Positions 62,275-64,000 of a stretch of 64,000 bases of DNA are shown here, in pieces. The stretch spans positions 49,011,001 to 49,075,000 of the forward strand of contig NC_134117.1 of the NCBI RefSeq assembly GCF_040939455.1. Direction: 5' to 3'. Below the pieces are notes generated by a model. The model was not told the DNA's origin. It searched no databases and saw only the letters and a program-made list of their open reading frames with translations. This stretch comes from Microcebus murinus (lineage: Eukaryota; Chordata; Mammalia; Primates; Cheirogaleidae). How positions within the stretch are numbered: position 1 is the stretch's first letter; every line of letters starts with the position of its first letter. The translations under genes and the position numbers were made by a program.

Positions 62275-63273
62275 ATGAAAAAAACAAACTGTTTTGACAC
62301 CCCCAAAGGATCACAAGAGATCTCCAGCAATGAACCCAAACCTACAGGAAATTGTCAAAATATCAGAGATGGAATTCAGAAGATGAATGGCAAAAGATGA
62401 ATGGGATTGGAGACAATGTTAAAAACTGGCACAAAGACGCCAAAAAATTGTTTCAGCTCATGAATAAAAAATATTAAAAACTCACTAAAGAGGTAGACAA
62501 CATAAGAAATGATATAAAAGAAATAAATAAATGCAAGAGTCATTTAGAGAGTTTCAAATTATAGTGGAAAGAATCAACAATAGGCTAGAAAAAGCAGAAG
62601 TGAGAATCTCAGGGCTTGAGGACAAGGCTTTCAAAATAACCCAGTCAAAGATGCTGAAAAAAAAATTAAAGAAGAATGAACAATCACTCAGAGAATTTAA
62701 GAATATGAAAAATGGTCCAATGTAAAAATTATAGGCATCCCTAAGGGAGAAGAAGAAAAAAAAAAGCAGGGAAAATCTATTCAAGAAAATTATTGTGGAA
62801 AATTTCCCTAGTATCAGAGAATCAGGGAAGAGAATCAGATCAGGTAGAGAATCAGATATCCAGATACAAGATAGTCATTGAACAACAGGAAGATTCATAG
62901 CAAATAGGATATCCCCAAGACAAATAATCATCAACCTGGCCAAAGTCAAAATGAAGAAGAAAATTCTATAAGCTGCCAGATGAAAGCAACAACTAACCTA
63001 CAAAGGAAAATCAATCAGGCTAACAGCAGACTTCTCAGCAGAGATCTTACAAGTCAGGAGGCATTGGGGCCCCAGTTTTAGTCTTCTTAAACAGAACAAC
63101 ATTCAGCCAAGACTTTTATATCATATAAAACTAATTTTTAAAACTGATAGAGAAATAAAGACTTTTGCAGACAAGCAGACACTAAGAAAATTTGTCACAA
63201 GTACAACTACCCTACAGGAAATACTCAAAACTGCACTACACATGGAAGAGCACAATAGATACTCATCATTGTA
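62275..63273 (+). pseudogene. L1 ORF1p remnant
   Basis: Starts at an ATG with MKKTNCFDTPKGSQEI and then hits a stop at 62398. The coiled-coil part reappears at 62531-62725 as NNRLEKAEVRISGLEDKAF and KKNEQSLREFKNMK, which is a recognisable L1 ORF1p pattern. The RNA-binding region follows in broken frames, with nucleotide matches such as 'gcagacttctcagcagagat' (ADLSAE block) and 'acttttgcagacaagcag'. ORF1p normally forms trimers and packages L1 RNA. This copy has several stops and shifts. Confidence 0.85.
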
Positions 63274-63337
63274 AAAACAACCCAAATTTAAAGTTCACAG
63301 CTCTAACAAAAAAGGAAACAAATTATCATCCAACATA

Positions 63338-63427
63338 ATGAACAGACCAGTGTCCTGCATATCAATATTAACTCTAAATGTGAACAGTATGAATTCTCCA
63401 CTTAAAAGACATAGATTGGCTGAATGA
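63338..63427 (+). pseudogene. L1 ORF2 N-terminal stub
   Basis: Begins [20 protein letters not shown], continues PLKRHRLAE and ends at a TGA. This is the start of the L1 endonuclease domain (usual pattern ITILTLNINGLN..IKRHRLASW). The catalytic residues further on are absent. Confidence 0.8.
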
Positions 63428-63439
63428 ATGAGAAAACAC

Positions 63440-63885
63440 TATTAAAAAGTAGGCAAAAGACATGAACAGAAGTATTTCAAAAGAATATTGATAAATGGCC
63501 AATAAATATATGAAAAAATGCTCAACTTTACTAATCATCAGGGAAATGCAAATTAAAATCACAATGAGATACCACCTTACCCCTGTCAGAATGACAATTA
63601 TTAAAAAGTTAAAAAACAATAGATGTTGGTGTGGATGCAGAGAGCTAGTAACACTTATTCAATGTTGTGGGAAGTACAGGTTAGTGCCATCTCTGTGGAA
63701 AACAATATGGATATTCCCCAAAGAAATAAATGTAGACCTACCATTTGATACTGCAATCCCATGGCTGGGTACATTCCCAAAGGAAAATAAATCATTTTAT
63801 CAAGAAGGCACCTGCACTCTAGTATTTATTGTAGCACAATTTATAATTGCAAAGATGTGAAATCAACCTGAATGCACATCAATTC
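63440..63885 (+). pseudogene. L1 ORF2 C-terminal remnant
   Basis: 63495-63860 reads [70 protein letters not shown] and AQFIIAKM. This is the C-terminal region of ORF2p just after the reverse transcriptase domain. It ends before the ORF2 stop, where sequence similarity is lost at about 63885. Confidence 0.9.
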
Positions 63886-64000
63886 ATTAAATATGATAAC
63901 TTAACAATATATTATATAATACAACTCACCTTATTCTTATATAAAAATAATATTGAAAATTATTATAAGAAAATTATGAAAAGATTTTCCCTAAGTTAGA
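63886..64000. other. AT-rich end of window
   Basis: Only A/T-rich sequence with no recognised similarity. The L1 3' part does not continue here within the window. Confidence 0.4.

Larger units (their letters stand above)
61345..63885 (+). mobile_element. L1 with 5' UTR, ORF1 and internally deleted ORF2
   Basis: The order is as follows. A 5' UTR made largely of tandem units runs to 62274. ORF1 remnants run 62275-63273, then a short spacer. The first 30 codons of ORF2 lie at 63338-63427. A junction at about 63430-63445 joins directly to the ORF2 C-terminal region, which runs to about 63885. Most of ORF2 (endonuclease, reverse transcriptase) is missing, and so is the 3' UTR. Subfamily unknown; the ORF1 coiled-coil wording resembles primate L1. 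Confidence 0.85.

Overview
This window reads as nuclear DNA of a strepsirrhine primate, most likely a lemur. It is AT-rich, has no dense coding, and is full of primate and mammal-wide interspersed repeats. Three dimeric Alu copies carry the extra block between the monomers (tagaaagaaattaa..ggccaac) that I associate with lemur and loris Alus. Several L1 3' ends terminate in the lemur-type 'catttgtacccccgtaat' motif. I recognise no protein-coding exon, tRNA, rRNA, CRISPR array or operon. The ORFs available are short and are either transposon remains or chance readings. The window is either a gene desert or the inside of a very large intron.

Layout. 1-7.2 kb is mostly unique AT-rich sequence interrupted by minus-strand L1 pieces (1.7-3.0 kb). 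7.6-9.5 kb is an L1 with a twin-priming inversion. 9.7-12.6 kb holds three LTR-like pieces, one nested in another, and a short L1 3' end. 14.7-15.1 kb is an Alu with a 12-bp target duplication. 16.4-17.2 kb is old L1, followed by a GC-richer unassigned block. 19.4-20.3 kb combines L2 and MIR remains with a probable processed retrocopy on the minus strand (poly-A tail, AATAAA signal, 16-bp target duplication). 20.8-21.5 kb is an LTR interrupted by a MER1-type hAT element. 26.2-26.9 kb holds a short L1 3' end with a 10-bp duplication and a MER5A copy. 28.1 kb is an AT-rich palindrome. 30 kb is an L1 3' end. 35.5-38.4 kb is a long old L1, an LTR and a younger L1 3' end. 39.8-40.7 kb is the 5' end of an ancient L1. 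42.9-47.7 kb has L2, MIR and L1 scraps. 49.85-50.52 kb is a hAT MITE inside a TA-flanked inverted-repeat element. 55.3-57.6 kb has an Alu-monomer piece and two convergent ancient L1 fragments. 58.3-61.0 kb has two Alus around a 1.3-kb mariner with a decayed transposase. 61.3-63.9 kb is an L1 with a 5' UTR of about 55-bp tandem units, a decayed ORF1 and a large internal ORF2 deletion.

There is no set of genes working together. What can be read is a history of insertions: mammal-wide MIR, L2, old L1, MaLR-like LTRs and MER elements, then mariner and hAT elements, and then strepsirrhine L1 and Alu copies. The points most worth following are the mariner, the hAT-in-inverted-repeat nest, the internally deleted L1 with monomer-like 5' UTR, and the unidentified retrocopy. 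I found no convincing undescribed system. Repeat boundaries were judged by eye and may be off by tens of bases.
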